Notes: generated from the letters alone by a model not told the origin. A stretch of 64,000 bases of DNA from Paucisalibacillus globulus (GCF_900184735.1 NZ_LT855395.1:349374-413373); one strand, 5' to 3'; counted from the first letter of the stretch, positions 52,039-61,063 are shown. Numbers and translations are program-made.

Positions 52039-52455
52039 CTATTTTCCTTGAATAAGAAGAGATGACACACAAGTTGCTACTTTCTTTTCATTTTGAATTA
52101 GATCGGCAACTACATATGCTAATGTTCTACCGATTTTTTCTACTTTTGCTATTACTTCTACCTCTCCTTCAAATGCAGGCCGGTGAAAGGTCGTATCTAG
52201 ATCAATGGAAACAAACCCTTGGTTCTCGGTTAGCTTTGAAGCTATTGCATATGCCATCATAATGTCTGCTGCAGAGGATAGGAATCCTCCCATTACGACC
52301 CCAAGACCGTTAATAAATTTCTCCTCTACTTGCCATATCCCTTTTGCAACACCATCTTCAGCATAATGCACCTTCACTTGCATTGTCTCATCACATGGAG
52401 GAGGGGTAAGTCCATGAGAGACAACTTGTTGCAAATCCGTAATAGAATATTTCAT
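52039..52455 (-). CDS. PaaI family hotdog thioesterase
   Basis: This 138-residue protein starts at ATG 52455 (GGAG 8 bases upstream; an earlier GTG is part of that site). INGLGVVMGGFLSSAADIMMAYAI has the catalytic Asp and the hotdog helix, and QGFVSIDLDTTFHRPAFEGEVEVIAKVEKIGRT the beta sheet. PaaI-type enzymes hydrolyse phenylacetyl-CoA derivatives and relieve CoA trapping. The composite repeat separates it from paaX. Confidence 0.8.
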   Translation of the reverse strand: MKYSITDLQQVVSHGLTPPPCDETMQVKVHYAEDGVAKGIWQVEEKFINGLGVVMGGFLSSAADIMMAYAIASKLTENQGFVSIDLDTTFHRPAFEGEVEVIAKVEKIGRTLAYVVADLIQNEKKVATCVSSLLIQGK

Positions 52456-52805
52456 TCTTTTCACTCCTGAATCATCTATTTTAGAAAATCAATTCATTCC
52501 GTAATAAAAACGTCAATAAAATACTAAGGTTTAGTTCACCATTTGTCAATAGATTCTGAATTTACTAAAGTATATACCTATTATACAAATTGGTATAATC
52601 AGGTAATTAATCTAGATATCTTGCATTTTTTCAAACAAATGTAGGAGTAAGAGCCAATGTTTTTATACTTTTATAAAATATATTGACTTTTTTATATATT
52701 ATTTTTATTATTTATATAACAATATTTAATTGTCCGTCAAATAAACGTTATATTATATAACGCACTACTTATCATGGTGTCAAAAACAAAACGGGAGGCA
52801 TACAG
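52456..52805. promoter_or_regulatory. Divergent region with FNR promoter and AACGTTAT palindrome
   Basis: TTGTCC, an 18-bp spacer and TATATA precede the reductase gene. The dyad CGTTATAT-t-ATATAACG (52746-52762) overlaps the -10. Its AACGTTAT core matches one half of the paaA operator, suggesting shared control. The rest is very AT-rich (several T/A runs at 52670-52740) and shows no gene. Confidence 0.5.
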
Positions 52806-53798
52806 ATGGAAAATTATGAAGTAACAGATATTACAATTATAGGTGCTGGGCCAGTAGGGTTATTTACAGCTTTCTATGCTGGTATGCGTGAAGCCTCTTT
52901 GAAGATTATCGACAGCTTACCTGAGGTAGGTGGCCAGTTAACAGCACTATATCCAGATAAATATATTTATGATGTTGCTGGTTTTCCTGGAGTTAAGGCA
53001 AAAGACTTAATTGCAGAGTTACATAAGCAAGCCTTGACCTTCTCTCCAACCATCTGTTTAAATGAACAAGTTCAAGATATAATCCAATTAGAAAATGGGA
53101 CTTATAAGATTTTCACTTCAAAAGGTATCCATCTTTCTAAAACGATTATTCTTTCTGCTGGAGCAGGTGCTTTTGAACCGAGGAGATTGAAGCTAGATCA
53201 CGCTTCGGAATTTGAAGGAAATACGCTACATTACTTTGTAAAACAATTAGATCAATTCACTGACAAGCAGGTATTAGTCTGTGGAGGCGGTGATTCTGCA
53301 GTAGACTGGGCACTTGCTTTAGAACAGGTTGCAAGGAACGTAACACTGATTCATCGGAGACCTGAATTTCGAGCACATGAACATAGTCTTACACAGCTAA
53401 GAAAGTCATCTGTACGTATTCATACTCCATTTGAATTAACAGAGATAAAAGGTAATCAAGGAAAGGTGGAACAAGTAGTTATTCAAGAGGTAAAAGGTGA
53501 CAATTATCTCACCTTCGATGTGGATGAAGTGATTGTTAACTATGGTTTCATTACGAATATAGGGCCTATAAAAACGTGGGGAATTGATACAACTAAAAAT
53601 GCTGTACATGTAAATGGAAAAATGGAAACATCTCTTCCGGGAATTTTTGCTGCAGGTGATATTTGTTTCTATGATGGGAAGCCTAAGTTGATTGCCACTG
53701 GTTTTGGAGAAGCTACCATTGCAGTGAATCATGCTAAATCCTACCTTGATCCAAAAGCTAAACTGAGCGTGCATAGTACACATTTATTTTCCAAATAA
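52806..53798 (+). CDS. Ferredoxin--NADP reductase (thioredoxin-reductase-like, YumC type)
   Basis: This 330-residue flavoprotein has FAD motif IIGAGPVGLFTAFYAGMR, EVGGQLTALYPDKYIYDVAGFPGVKAKDLI, NADPH motif VLVCGGGDSAVDWALAL and GIFAAGDICFYDGKPKLIATGFGEATIAVNHA. There is no CxxC redox pair, which separates FNR from thioredoxin reductase. It can reduce ferredoxin or flavodoxin. As the paa cluster lacks the PaaE reductase, this enzyme is a candidate electron donor for the PaaABC epoxidase. Confidence 0.88.
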   Translation: MENYEVTDITIIGAGPVGLFTAFYAGMREASLKIIDSLPEVGGQLTALYPDKYIYDVAGFPGVKAKDLIAELHKQALTFSPTICLNEQVQDIIQLENGTYKIFTSKGIHLSKTIILSAGAGAFEPRRLKLDHASEFEGNTLHYFVKQLDQFTDKQVLVCGGGDSAVDWALALEQVARNVTLIHRRPEFRAHEHSLTQLRKSSVRIHTPFELTEIKGNQGKVEQVVIQEVKGDNYLTFDVDEVIVNYGFITNIGPIKTWGIDTTKNAVHVNGKMETSLPGIFAAGDICFYDGKPKLIATGFGEATIAVNHAKSYLDPKAKLSVHSTHLFSK

Positions 53799-53802
53799 AA
53801 GG

Positions 53803-53843
53803 AGGATGTTTCAAACTGGATTATTATCCGCTTGAAACATCCT
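53803..53843. terminator. Bidirectional terminator between FNR and the 67-residue gene
   Basis: AGGATGTTTCAA / TTGAAACATCCT, a perfect 12-bp stem with further pairing in the loop. On the minus strand it is followed by CCTTTTATTT, so it mainly ends the ligase/racemase operon. Confidence 0.75.
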
Positions 53844-53849
53844 CTATAC

Positions 53850-54053
53850 TCATTTAGAACGTCTTGTATCTACTTCATACCATTCTTTAGATGCTGTGTT
53901 CAAATGGTCCGTTATCTTTCTGAATTTCGCTTTTGGCACTTTAAACTTAATGTAATTTGCTTCTGCCTCAGAAAGTCTGAGTTCACGAATAGTTCTTCCG
54001 TCTTTGAAAGACTCGAGTAAGAATTCATCAAATTCATCTTTATTTGATATCAT
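53850..54053 (-). CDS. Small unrecognised protein closing the ligase/racemase operon
   Basis: This 67-residue protein is charged and soluble, with alternating acidic and basic segments (NKDEFDEFLLESFKDGRTIRELRLSEAEANYIKFKVPKAKFRKI). GGGGGGAG precedes its ATG and only 12 bases separate it from the racemase stop, so it is translated from the same transcript. I do not recognise a family. It might be a substrate carrier, regulator or unrelated passenger. Confidence 0.6.
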   Translation of the reverse strand: MISNKDEFDEFLLESFKDGRTIRELRLSEAEANYIKFKVPKAKFRKITDHLNTASKEWYEVDTRRSK

Positions 54054-54065
54054 GAATCTCCCCCC

Positions 54066-54797
54066 TTACTCTACGTGTGAAACAACTTCTTCCTTCTTTA
54101 ATTCTTTACCAGATAGCATAATGGATTCATTCACTAGTACCTGCATCGCATCCACCGCATATGGTTTTAAATGTGTTGCTATCTCAATACATGAAAGCTC
54201 TGTGCATCCCAAGATAACACAATCACACTTTTCTTGATGGATCATTTTTTCTATAATTTGCTCAAAACCTCGCACATCTACTGGTTTATCCGCTTTAAAA
54301 TCATAGATGGTATGCATGACTTTCTCTTGATCATCGACATTGGGAACTAGTGCCTTCATATTATATTTATGACATTCATCCTGATATATACCTGTATTTA
54401 CTGTACCATCTGTTGCTAAAATACCTATTTTAGCTGTTTGTCCAAATTTTTCACGTATATATTTTACTGTTTCTTCAATCATATTAATGATTGGAATAGA
54501 TGTCATTGCCTGCATCTCATCATAAAAATAATGGGAGGTATTACAAGGTATCGCGATATGGTCAATCTCTGCCGCTTCAAATATCTTAAAGTCCTTATGA
54601 ACTGCTTCTAAAAACGGTTCCTTATGATCCTCTAAAATCGCCCTTGTCCGATCCGGAATGGTGGCATGGTTAAGAATAACCATGTCAATATGATCCTGAT
54701 CTTTACTAGCATCCGTATTATCAATTACTCTCTCAAAAAATAACGATGTTGCTGCAGGTCCCATTCCGCCTAACACACCGAGCTTCTTTTGTTCCAA
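54066..54797 (-). CDS. Aspartate/glutamate racemase family protein
   Basis: This 243-residue protein has the two catalytic cysteines of the family, IPCNTSHYFYDEM and VILGCTELSCIE, and the N-terminal LGVLGGMGPAATSLFFERVI typical of broad-spectrum YgeA/RacX racemases. The TTG at 54797 is preferred because AGGTGG lies 5 bases upstream; a GTG at 54806 is the alternative. It would make D-aspartate, D-glutamate or another D-amino acid for the neighbouring ligases. Confidence 0.85.
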   Translation of the reverse strand: MEQKKLGVLGGMGPAATSLFFERVIDNTDASKDQDHIDMVILNHATIPDRTRAILEDHKEPFLEAVHKDFKIFEAAEIDHIAIPCNTSHYFYDEMQAMTSIPIINMIEETVKYIREKFGQTAKIGILATDGTVNTGIYQDECHKYNMKALVPNVDDQEKVMHTIYDFKADKPVDVRGFEQIIEKMIHQEKCDCVILGCTELSCIEIATHLKPYAVDAMQVLVNESIMLSGKELKKEEVVSHVE

Positions 54798-54836
54798 TTG
54801 TTCCACCTGCTTTATCTTGCGCTGCCTGAGACAACT

Positions 54837-56330
54837 TTATTTTACTTCTGCATTCTCTTTATTCAACGCTTCCAGTGCAATACCTGCACCATAATCCATG
54901 CCTTGGCAACCAGCAAGTAATACTAAATCTCCATCAGTTGCTTTTGAGAATGCATCATGAATTGCATCTGGTAGTTCGTCAAACAAGTGAACCTTAATAT
55001 TCGCTTGATTCATGACCTCTAGAAATGCTTTTACCTCATCATCTGTCACTTCATCTTTAGATGTTGTATGGGAAACACTTCGAGTTGCAATAACCTCACT
55101 AATCTTGAGTTTGTCAGCCCACTTCACAATAACTTCTGCATTTTCTCGATTGATTGTTGCACCTCTTTGGCCCCTAATTGCATATACTAATTGGAGATTG
55201 TCATAATCCATAAAGTCTAGAGTTTGAAGTGTTACATTGATATTTCCAGGATTTGCGAAGTGGTCATCCACCACTTTAATTCCATCCTCATAGATAAACT
55301 CAAATCTTCTAGGTACACCGGAAAATTCTTTTAGTGTTTGCTGAATGGTAGATATTCTTACGCCACTTAGAAGCGAAATCGTAATTGCCACCATGGCATT
55401 ATATACAGAATGAAGACCAGGTACAGCTAATTCAACATCGAATTCACTTGGTTCATATTTAATACCATTTGCATCAAACGGTTTTAAAATCTCAACAGTA
55501 AATTTACCTCTTCCTGTGCTTAGGTCAAGATCTCGACAATGTAAGTATCCTTCTTTACTGTTCAGTCCGAAAGAAATAACTGATGCTTTCGTTTGGTCAA
55601 CCAATGAAGCTGAATATTGATCATCTAAATTTAATACGGCATAGCTATTTTCAGAAGCATTTCGTATTAGGCTTGACTTTGCTTCAAAATACTTTTCAAA
55701 GGTACCATGCATCTCCATATGTTCTTTACTCATATTGTTTAGGGAAACAATATCAAAATCAACACTCTCGACACGATTTAACTCTAATGCAGCTGAAGAT
55801 ACCTCCATCGTTACATGTGTTACATCGTTTTCAACCATTTCACTTAGATATTGTTGTAAATCCAATGATTCAGGCGTTGTTAATTCAGCTGGGAATGATT
55901 TATTTCCATTTTTCACGATTACGGTCCCTATTAGCCCAGTTGTACGACCTTCTGCCTCTAGGATTGCGTTTGTCATATAGGAAGTTGTTGTTTTTCCATT
56001 GGTCGCCGTAATACCGATCATCGTCATTTTGCTAGATGGATTTTGATAATATGTAGCACCTAATCTTGCTAATGCCACACGACTATCACGGACAACATAT
56101 TGCGGAATGGAGATGTCTTCTTGGAAGTCTTCTACTACAGCAGCCACTGCTCCACGCTTTACTGCATCTGGAAGATACTTATGGCCATCTGTCTTGAACC
56201 CCTTCACACATACAAATAAATCTCCTTTTTCAACTTTTTGCGAATGATAGGAGACTTTATTTATTTCTAGGGCCTCTACTTCCCTGTTATTCGTTACTTC
56301 TACTACTTTCAATAATTCGCTTAATCGCAT
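54837..56330 (-). CDS. Divergent MurE-like Mur ligase
   Basis: This 497-residue protein has three Mur ligase domains: N-terminal nucleotide-type domain (KVSYHSQKVEKGDLFVCVKGFKTDGHKYLPDAVKRGAVA), ATP domain with P-loop ITATNGKTTTSYM and the carbamylated Lys in EAKSSL, and the C-terminal domain. It departs from MurE at key places: MEVSSAAL instead of MEVSSHAL, no DNPR motif for meso-diaminopimelate (ATRSVSHTTSKD here), VDDHFANP in place of VDYAHTP. It probably joins an amino acid or peptide other than DAP to a carboxylate. It is second in the four-gene operon. Confidence 0.8.
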   Translation of the reverse strand: MRLSELLKVVEVTNNREVEALEINKVSYHSQKVEKGDLFVCVKGFKTDGHKYLPDAVKRGAVAAVVEDFQEDISIPQYVVRDSRVALARLGATYYQNPSSKMTMIGITATNGKTTTSYMTNAILEAEGRTTGLIGTVIVKNGNKSFPAELTTPESLDLQQYLSEMVENDVTHVTMEVSSAALELNRVESVDFDIVSLNNMSKEHMEMHGTFEKYFEAKSSLIRNASENSYAVLNLDDQYSASLVDQTKASVISFGLNSKEGYLHCRDLDLSTGRGKFTVEILKPFDANGIKYEPSEFDVELAVPGLHSVYNAMVAITISLLSGVRISTIQQTLKEFSGVPRRFEFIYEDGIKVVDDHFANPGNINVTLQTLDFMDYDNLQLVYAIRGQRGATINRENAEVIVKWADKLKISEVIATRSVSHTTSKDEVTDDEVKAFLEVMNQANIKVHLFDELPDAIHDAFSKATDGDLVLLAGCQGMDYGAGIALEALNKENAEVK

Positions 56331-56341
56331 GAGACTTCCTC

Positions 56342-57526
56342 CTAATTCTTTCTTCGGCCACCAAATAATTTACTAACCCTATTTCTCATAAAGGCCATAC
56401 CTGGTTTGGGATCACTTAAACTAAAGATTGCGTATGCTTTTGGTCTAAACAACGATTTTACTACTTCCGAAGACTTAAGTTGACCCGTTTTAATATAATC
56501 TTTCACAGCTAACAAGTCCTCATACCCATACCAAAACGCTCGATTTGTAGTCTCCATTAATGCTTTTGGCTCCAATGGGGAACCGATCATTTCACGATAC
56601 GTAATATACGGGAAATTCAATCCAACTTTATAAAGCAACTGATTAAAGTTAGTAATCCGAGCATTTATTTCAATTAAATAGTACTCTCCTGTTTCTTCAT
56701 CTTTCTTGAACTCTATTTCTGCAAATCCCTTATAATTAATTCCCTCTAAAAACTTCGAACCAATCTCGAAAATTTCAGGGGTGTATTTTTGGATTGTATA
56801 AACAGATGCACCAAAGTTAATTGGGTATTGTCGTAGCTTTTGGCAAGTAGTCCAATGTGTAACTTTAGAATCCTGGTTCAAATACGCATCAAAAGTATAC
56901 ATATGGTCATCAAACCCAGGAATAATACGCTGTACGAACACTTCAAGATTTGCTTCTTTTGATTGGTTTAGCGCATCATGTAGCTCTTCCATATTATGAA
57001 CTTTAAAGATTTTTTTCCGGAACTTCTTAACAAAGGCTGGAGAATCAAAAGGCTTCACCAGACAAGGAAACTTTATTTCTTCTTCTATCCGCTTTTCGAA
57101 ATTAGGCTCGTTTACTCGAACTGTTTCGGGCACTTTAACTCCATGCTCAACCGCTAAGGCATGTAAGGTATCCTTATTCATTACCCTACTTGCAAGTCCA
57201 GGCTCTGTTTGTGGAATCAAGTAATATTCTTTTATGTCCTCTAAATACGCATCTATTACCTCCAGATATGTATCATGGCAAGGTATTAGTACAGGCTTTT
57301 CATCTTGTCTTTTTGCATAATCAATTAATGCTTGAATAAATGCTTCTGTTTCTTTTTTATAATGTGGAACCAGTATCTTCTCCGAACAATACTTTGATGC
57401 AGCACCATACCGGTCCTCTTCTGAATAATCAACCGCTACTGTATGGACACCTTCTTTTCCAAGGCCCCTAATTGCACTAAGTCCTATATAATAATTATTA
57501 CCTAAAACAACTGCTTTATTATTCAT
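56342..57526 (-). CDS. ATP-grasp carboxylate-amine ligase (D-aspartate ligase-like)
   Basis: This 394-residue protein has an N-terminal preATP domain (VVLGNNYYIGLSAIRGLGKEGVHTVAVDYSEEDRYGAASKYCSEKILVP) and the ATP-grasp core (FPCLVKPFDSPAFVKKFRKKIFKV, EVFVQRIIPGFDDHMYTFDAYL, GFAEIEFKKDEETGEYYLIEINARITNFNQL). The Mg ligands Glu and Asn of EINARI are kept. The layout resembles the D-aspartate ligases that build cross-bridges, and other carboxylate-amine ligases. It heads the operon, 11 bases before the Mur ligase gene. Confidence 0.8.
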   Translation of the reverse strand: MNNKAVVLGNNYYIGLSAIRGLGKEGVHTVAVDYSEEDRYGAASKYCSEKILVPHYKKETEAFIQALIDYAKRQDEKPVLIPCHDTYLEVIDAYLEDIKEYYLIPQTEPGLASRVMNKDTLHALAVEHGVKVPETVRVNEPNFEKRIEEEIKFPCLVKPFDSPAFVKKFRKKIFKVHNMEELHDALNQSKEANLEVFVQRIIPGFDDHMYTFDAYLNQDSKVTHWTTCQKLRQYPINFGASVYTIQKYTPEIFEIGSKFLEGINYKGFAEIEFKKDEETGEYYLIEINARITNFNQLLYKVGLNFPYITYREMIGSPLEPKALMETTNRAFWYGYEDLLAVKDYIKTGQLKSSEVVKSLFRPKAYAIFSLSDPKPGMAFMRNRVSKLFGGRRKN

Positions 57527-57628
57527 ATACTTTTCTCCTATTATAGGTGTTATTAATCCTATTCATGGGTTTGTATTTTTATTAGAGAATATCATTTGTT
57601 TATTGGAGCTCTTTACTATTCTCTCCTT

Positions 57629-57657
57629 ATTATACGCGTGTATAGATATTACTTCAA
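57629..57657 (-). promoter_or_regulatory. Promoter of the ligase/racemase operon
   Basis: On the minus strand TTGAAG (57652-57657), 17 bp and a perfect TATAAT (57629-57634). The leader to the ATG is about 95 nt. The rest of 57527-57832 shows no gene. Confidence 0.65.
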
Positions 57658-57832
57658 TAAGTCAATCTACGTAGAAAAATAACCATTTGCATATTATAAT
57701 ATACAAAACTATTAGGTTTAGGAAATAGTTTAATCAAGACGATAAAAGTATGATATATTGTATACATAGGAATTTTTACCCATTTTTTCAGTAATTTTGA
57801 TAGATCTATTTAGAAAAGGAGGATTGTGATCG

Positions 57833-59089
57833 ATGCGTATAGATAAAATTTTCATAATATTTCTATTTGTCACTTCCGTTGTGGTAGCTGTCAGCTCCGG
57901 TAGTATTAAAACGGACATGCCTAGTTATTTGATTGCACTCTTCCTTTTTTATTTTTTCTCTACGTTATATTATCATTTGAGGGTTGCGGTGAAGCATGGG
58001 AATGCAAGGGTCGATTATACTATTCCCTATAGTCTTGCCATCGCACTCTACGGTGGACCGCTTGGTGTATTTGTCTATGAAGTCCTATATATGTCGACTG
58101 TTTTTTTCATTCATAAAAAGAAGAAAATAGCCGATGACGAAGAATTACTACATACATTTTATAATATTGGATCGTTCGCACTAAATGGTTCTATCGCATA
58201 TTATCTTTTCCATGGGCTATACCCTACATTTGAGCATGTACCTTTTGGCTTTTGGATTTTAATTATCACCATTGCGATTGTTATGATCTTATTATCTCAT
58301 GTATATTTAACAATTGTCTTTTTAGCAATGGGTGAGATCAATAGTTTCAAGGATGCTATGGCCTTTATTAAAAGCAGAAGTATCTTAGATATAGGGAAAA
58401 TAGCATTCTCTAACGGACTACTCTATTTCTTCCTTCTTGAAGAACAATGGGAAATGGTTATCGGCTTATTCCTATTAAATTATCTAGTAAGTCGTTCAAA
58501 TATCGCAATCAATCAATCGATTCAGCATAAATTAGAGCGAGACAAGTTTGAGCAAATGGCTTATACCGATTTCTTAACTGAAGTATATAACCGTGCATAT
58601 ATGGATAAGAAAATGGCAGAATTAAATAACGCGAAGGAGAAACTAGGTATCATTGTGACCGATATTGATTCGTTTAAACAGATCAATGATACATACAATC
58701 ATGCTGTAGGGGACCGCGCTATTCAACATTTTGCTGCCGTCCTACAAAATCATCTCTCAGAGGAAGACTATTTATTCCGAAGTGGCGGGGAAGAATTTAC
58801 GATATTCCTAAGAAATAGAAATTATGAAGAGTGCTTATCTCTACTAGAAGAAATTCGAAAAGGGATTGAAAATACTCCAGCGGTTGCCGAATACAACAAT
58901 AAAACGATTAATATTTCCATGACTGCCTCATTCGGACTTTACTATTATAAAACAAATGAAGCACTGGAAATTAAGAAAGCTTATGTCTATGCTGACCAGT
59001 TGTTAATCCAATCAAAAGACCAAGGCAAAAACCGTATCTCTGCTAAAAACGGAATGGTTGATATTCCTTTATCAGCTAGGTTTCAATAA
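57833..59089 (+). CDS. Membrane diguanylate cyclase (GGDEF)
   Basis: This 418-residue protein has about six membrane helices in residues 5-220 and a C-terminal GGDEF domain (YTDFLTEVYNRAYMDKKM, VTDIDSFKQINDTYNHAVGDRAI, FRSGGEEFTIFL). The active-site GGEEF (residues 318-322) and the metal-binding D of VTDIDSFK are intact, so c-di-GMP synthesis is expected. No RxxD inhibitory site is seen upstream. Start ATG at 57833 follows GGAGG. Monocistronic. Confidence 0.88.
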   Translation: MRIDKIFIIFLFVTSVVVAVSSGSIKTDMPSYLIALFLFYFFSTLYYHLRVAVKHGNARVDYTIPYSLAIALYGGPLGVFVYEVLYMSTVFFIHKKKKIADDEELLHTFYNIGSFALNGSIAYYLFHGLYPTFEHVPFGFWILIITIAIVMILLSHVYLTIVFLAMGEINSFKDAMAFIKSRSILDIGKIAFSNGLLYFFLLEEQWEMVIGLFLLNYLVSRSNIAINQSIQHKLERDKFEQMAYTDFLTEVYNRAYMDKKMAELNNAKEKLGIIVTDIDSFKQINDTYNHAVGDRAIQHFAAVLQNHLSEEDYLFRSGGEEFTIFLRNRNYEECLSLLEEIRKGIENTPAVAEYNNKTINISMTASFGLYYYKTNEALEIKKAYVYADQLLIQSKDQGKNRISAKNGMVDIPLSARFQ

Positions 59090-59127
59090 AAATGCTTGAG
59101 TAGAAATATTCTATTCAAGCGTTTTTA
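59088..59127 (+). terminator. Terminator of the diguanylate cyclase gene
   Basis: AATGCTTGAGTAGAA / TATTCAAGCGTT stem with outer A and T runs (TTTTTATT). The A run to the left makes it usable for the convergent asparagine synthetase gene too. Confidence 0.75.
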
Positions 59128-59163
59128 TTGAGACTGCTTTTACAGTATTTTCATAAAATGCCA

Positions 59164-60966
59164 TTATTCTTGTTTCTCCATATGCACTTGATGCCAGACC
59201 ATAAACACTAATATGGTCCAAATTTTACGAGCGTTATCTCGTTTACCAGTAGCATGGTCGATTAATAACTTTAGGCAATATGATTTATCTAGTAGGTAAC
59301 CCGTTTCACTAGCCAGAATGATTTCTTGTGCCCAATCAAATAATTCATCACGTAGCCATTTCCGAGTCGGCACTGGAAATCCCAGCTTTTTTCGTTCGAC
59401 CACATGCTCCGGAACAAAATCTTTTGCTGCTTTTCGTAGTATTTGTTTGGTTTGCTTTTCTGATATCTTATACTTAACTGGAATTTTACGAGCAACTAGA
59501 AATACCTCTTTATCTAAAAATGGTGCTCGCAAAGACAACGAGTGCGCTCTAGACATCCGGTCCGCTTTTACTAATATATCTCCAGGGAGCCATGTATGGA
59601 TATCGATATATTGCATTTGATGGGATGGATGTTCCTCTATCATTTGCTGAAACAGGTCATCTGTAATAAGCCGGTAATGGTTCTCTTCTTGATATGTCTT
59701 TAAAAATTGCTTTTTATCCTTTTCCTCGAAAATCTTCGCATTACCAATATATCGCTCTTTCAATGGTGTTGTACCACGTGCAAGGTAGCTCTTCCCTATG
59801 ACGCCTTCAGGGATAATCTTTGACATTCTATTAAGCCACTTTAGAAGTGTTGCTGGCAGATGTTGAAATAATTTTAACGATTCAAATTCTCTATAGATAT
59901 GATAACCACCAAACAGTTCATCTGCTCCTTCTCCTGAAAGTACTACATTCGTATGTTCACTAGCCATTTTAGCGGCAAAGTATAGTGGGACACAGGACGG
60001 GTCAGCTAATGGATCACCCAGAAAGCGTATGATAGTGGGCAAACTGTTGACATATTCTTCTGGTTTAATAATATAGGAACGATTCTCTACACCAAGTTCG
60101 GCTGCTGTTCTTTGTGCAATAGGAATCTCTGAAAACCCGTCTTCTTCAAACCCAACGGAAAAAGTTTTAATAGAGGGATCAAATTTCTTAGCAATTCCCA
60201 CTAAGAGACTAGAATCAATTCCACCAGATAAGAAGGCTCCTATCTTATCCACATCTTGAATATGAGTGTTAACAGAATCCACTAGTACTTCTTGAATTCT
60301 ATTAATGATTTGTTTTTCATTTCCATCTACAGGTTGGAAGGTTGCATGAAAATAGCGGTATAGTTGAAGTGGTTGTTGAGGTTTTTTTATCAGGTATTTT
60401 CCTGGTTCTAATCTTGAAATTTCCTTTGTTAACGTCATTGGAGTGGGTACATATTGGAATGAAAGATAGTGCTGTAATGCTTGGTCATGAAAAGATAATT
60501 TCCCTTTTACATTTATAATCTCCTCTTTCAAATAAGAAAAAAGAAACTCTTCCTCTCTATCCATATAATACAAAGATCTAATACCAAATGGATCTCTTGC
60601 GGCAATTAATGTTTTTTCTTGATTATCCCAGATTACAATGGCAAACATCCCTCTTAGTTCACGGAAGGCATCTACACCCTTTTCTGCAAATAAAGCAGCG
60701 ACTACTTCTATTTCAGAACTCGTTTCAAAGATACATCCTTTCTTCATGAGTTCTGTGCGCAATTGTTTATGATTATAAATTTTACCATGTAGTACTACTA
60801 CAAAACGTCCTTTATATAGTGTGAAATTCTCTTCTTTTTCTAAATCTAATTCGAGTTGATAAATTGAATCATTATATATGCTTGCATTATTCGATGTTTT
60901 AAAGTCAAAACTGACCTGAGCATTCTCGGTTGGTTCACTCTTTGGAACACCTATTAAACCATACAT
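59164..60966 (-). CDS. Asparagine synthetase-like protein lacking the catalytic Cys2
   Basis: This 600-residue protein has an N-terminal class II glutaminase domain (residues 1-200) and a C-terminal synthetase domain with intact PP-loop FLSGGIDSSLLVG and VLSGEGADELFGGY. The family starts MCG, but here ATG TAT GGT gives MYG, so the nucleophile needed to hydrolyse glutamine is missing. Other glutaminase residues have changed too (HGKIYNH for NGEIYNH; SSEIE for SDSE). The enzyme should therefore use free ammonia or a different amine, or have a new substrate. Confidence 0.85.
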   Translation of the reverse strand: MYGLIGVPKSEPTENAQVSFDFKTSNNASIYNDSIYQLELDLEKEENFTLYKGRFVVVLHGKIYNHKQLRTELMKKGCIFETSSEIEVVAALFAEKGVDAFRELRGMFAIVIWDNQEKTLIAARDPFGIRSLYYMDREEEFLFSYLKEEIINVKGKLSFHDQALQHYLSFQYVPTPMTLTKEISRLEPGKYLIKKPQQPLQLYRYFHATFQPVDGNEKQIINRIQEVLVDSVNTHIQDVDKIGAFLSGGIDSSLLVGIAKKFDPSIKTFSVGFEEDGFSEIPIAQRTAAELGVENRSYIIKPEEYVNSLPTIIRFLGDPLADPSCVPLYFAAKMASEHTNVVLSGEGADELFGGYHIYREFESLKLFQHLPATLLKWLNRMSKIIPEGVIGKSYLARGTTPLKERYIGNAKIFEEKDKKQFLKTYQEENHYRLITDDLFQQMIEEHPSHQMQYIDIHTWLPGDILVKADRMSRAHSLSLRAPFLDKEVFLVARKIPVKYKISEKQTKQILRKAAKDFVPEHVVERKKLGFPVPTRKWLRDELFDWAQEIILASETGYLLDKSYCLKLLIDHATGKRDNARKIWTILVFMVWHQVHMEKQE

Positions 60967-61021
60967 GCTAATTTCCCCTTTTTACATATTAGACGAATTA
61001 TTTTTGATATTATATTCAAAT

Positions 61022-61063
61022 AAAAAAAGACTGACTCAAGTAAACGTCCTGAGCCAGTCTTTC
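61022..61063 (-). terminator. rlmN terminator
   Basis: On the minus strand AAAGACTGGCTCAG / TTGAGTCAGTCTTT (one mismatch) is followed by TTTTATTTG. It lies 11 bases after the rlmN stop. Confidence 0.85.

Noticed and set aside
53803..57526. Operon as a non-ribosomal or RiPP cluster
   Set aside because: There is no NRPS, LanB/LanM, leader peptidase or exporter gene; the 67-residue protein has no core-peptide-like Cys/Ser/Thr-rich tail.
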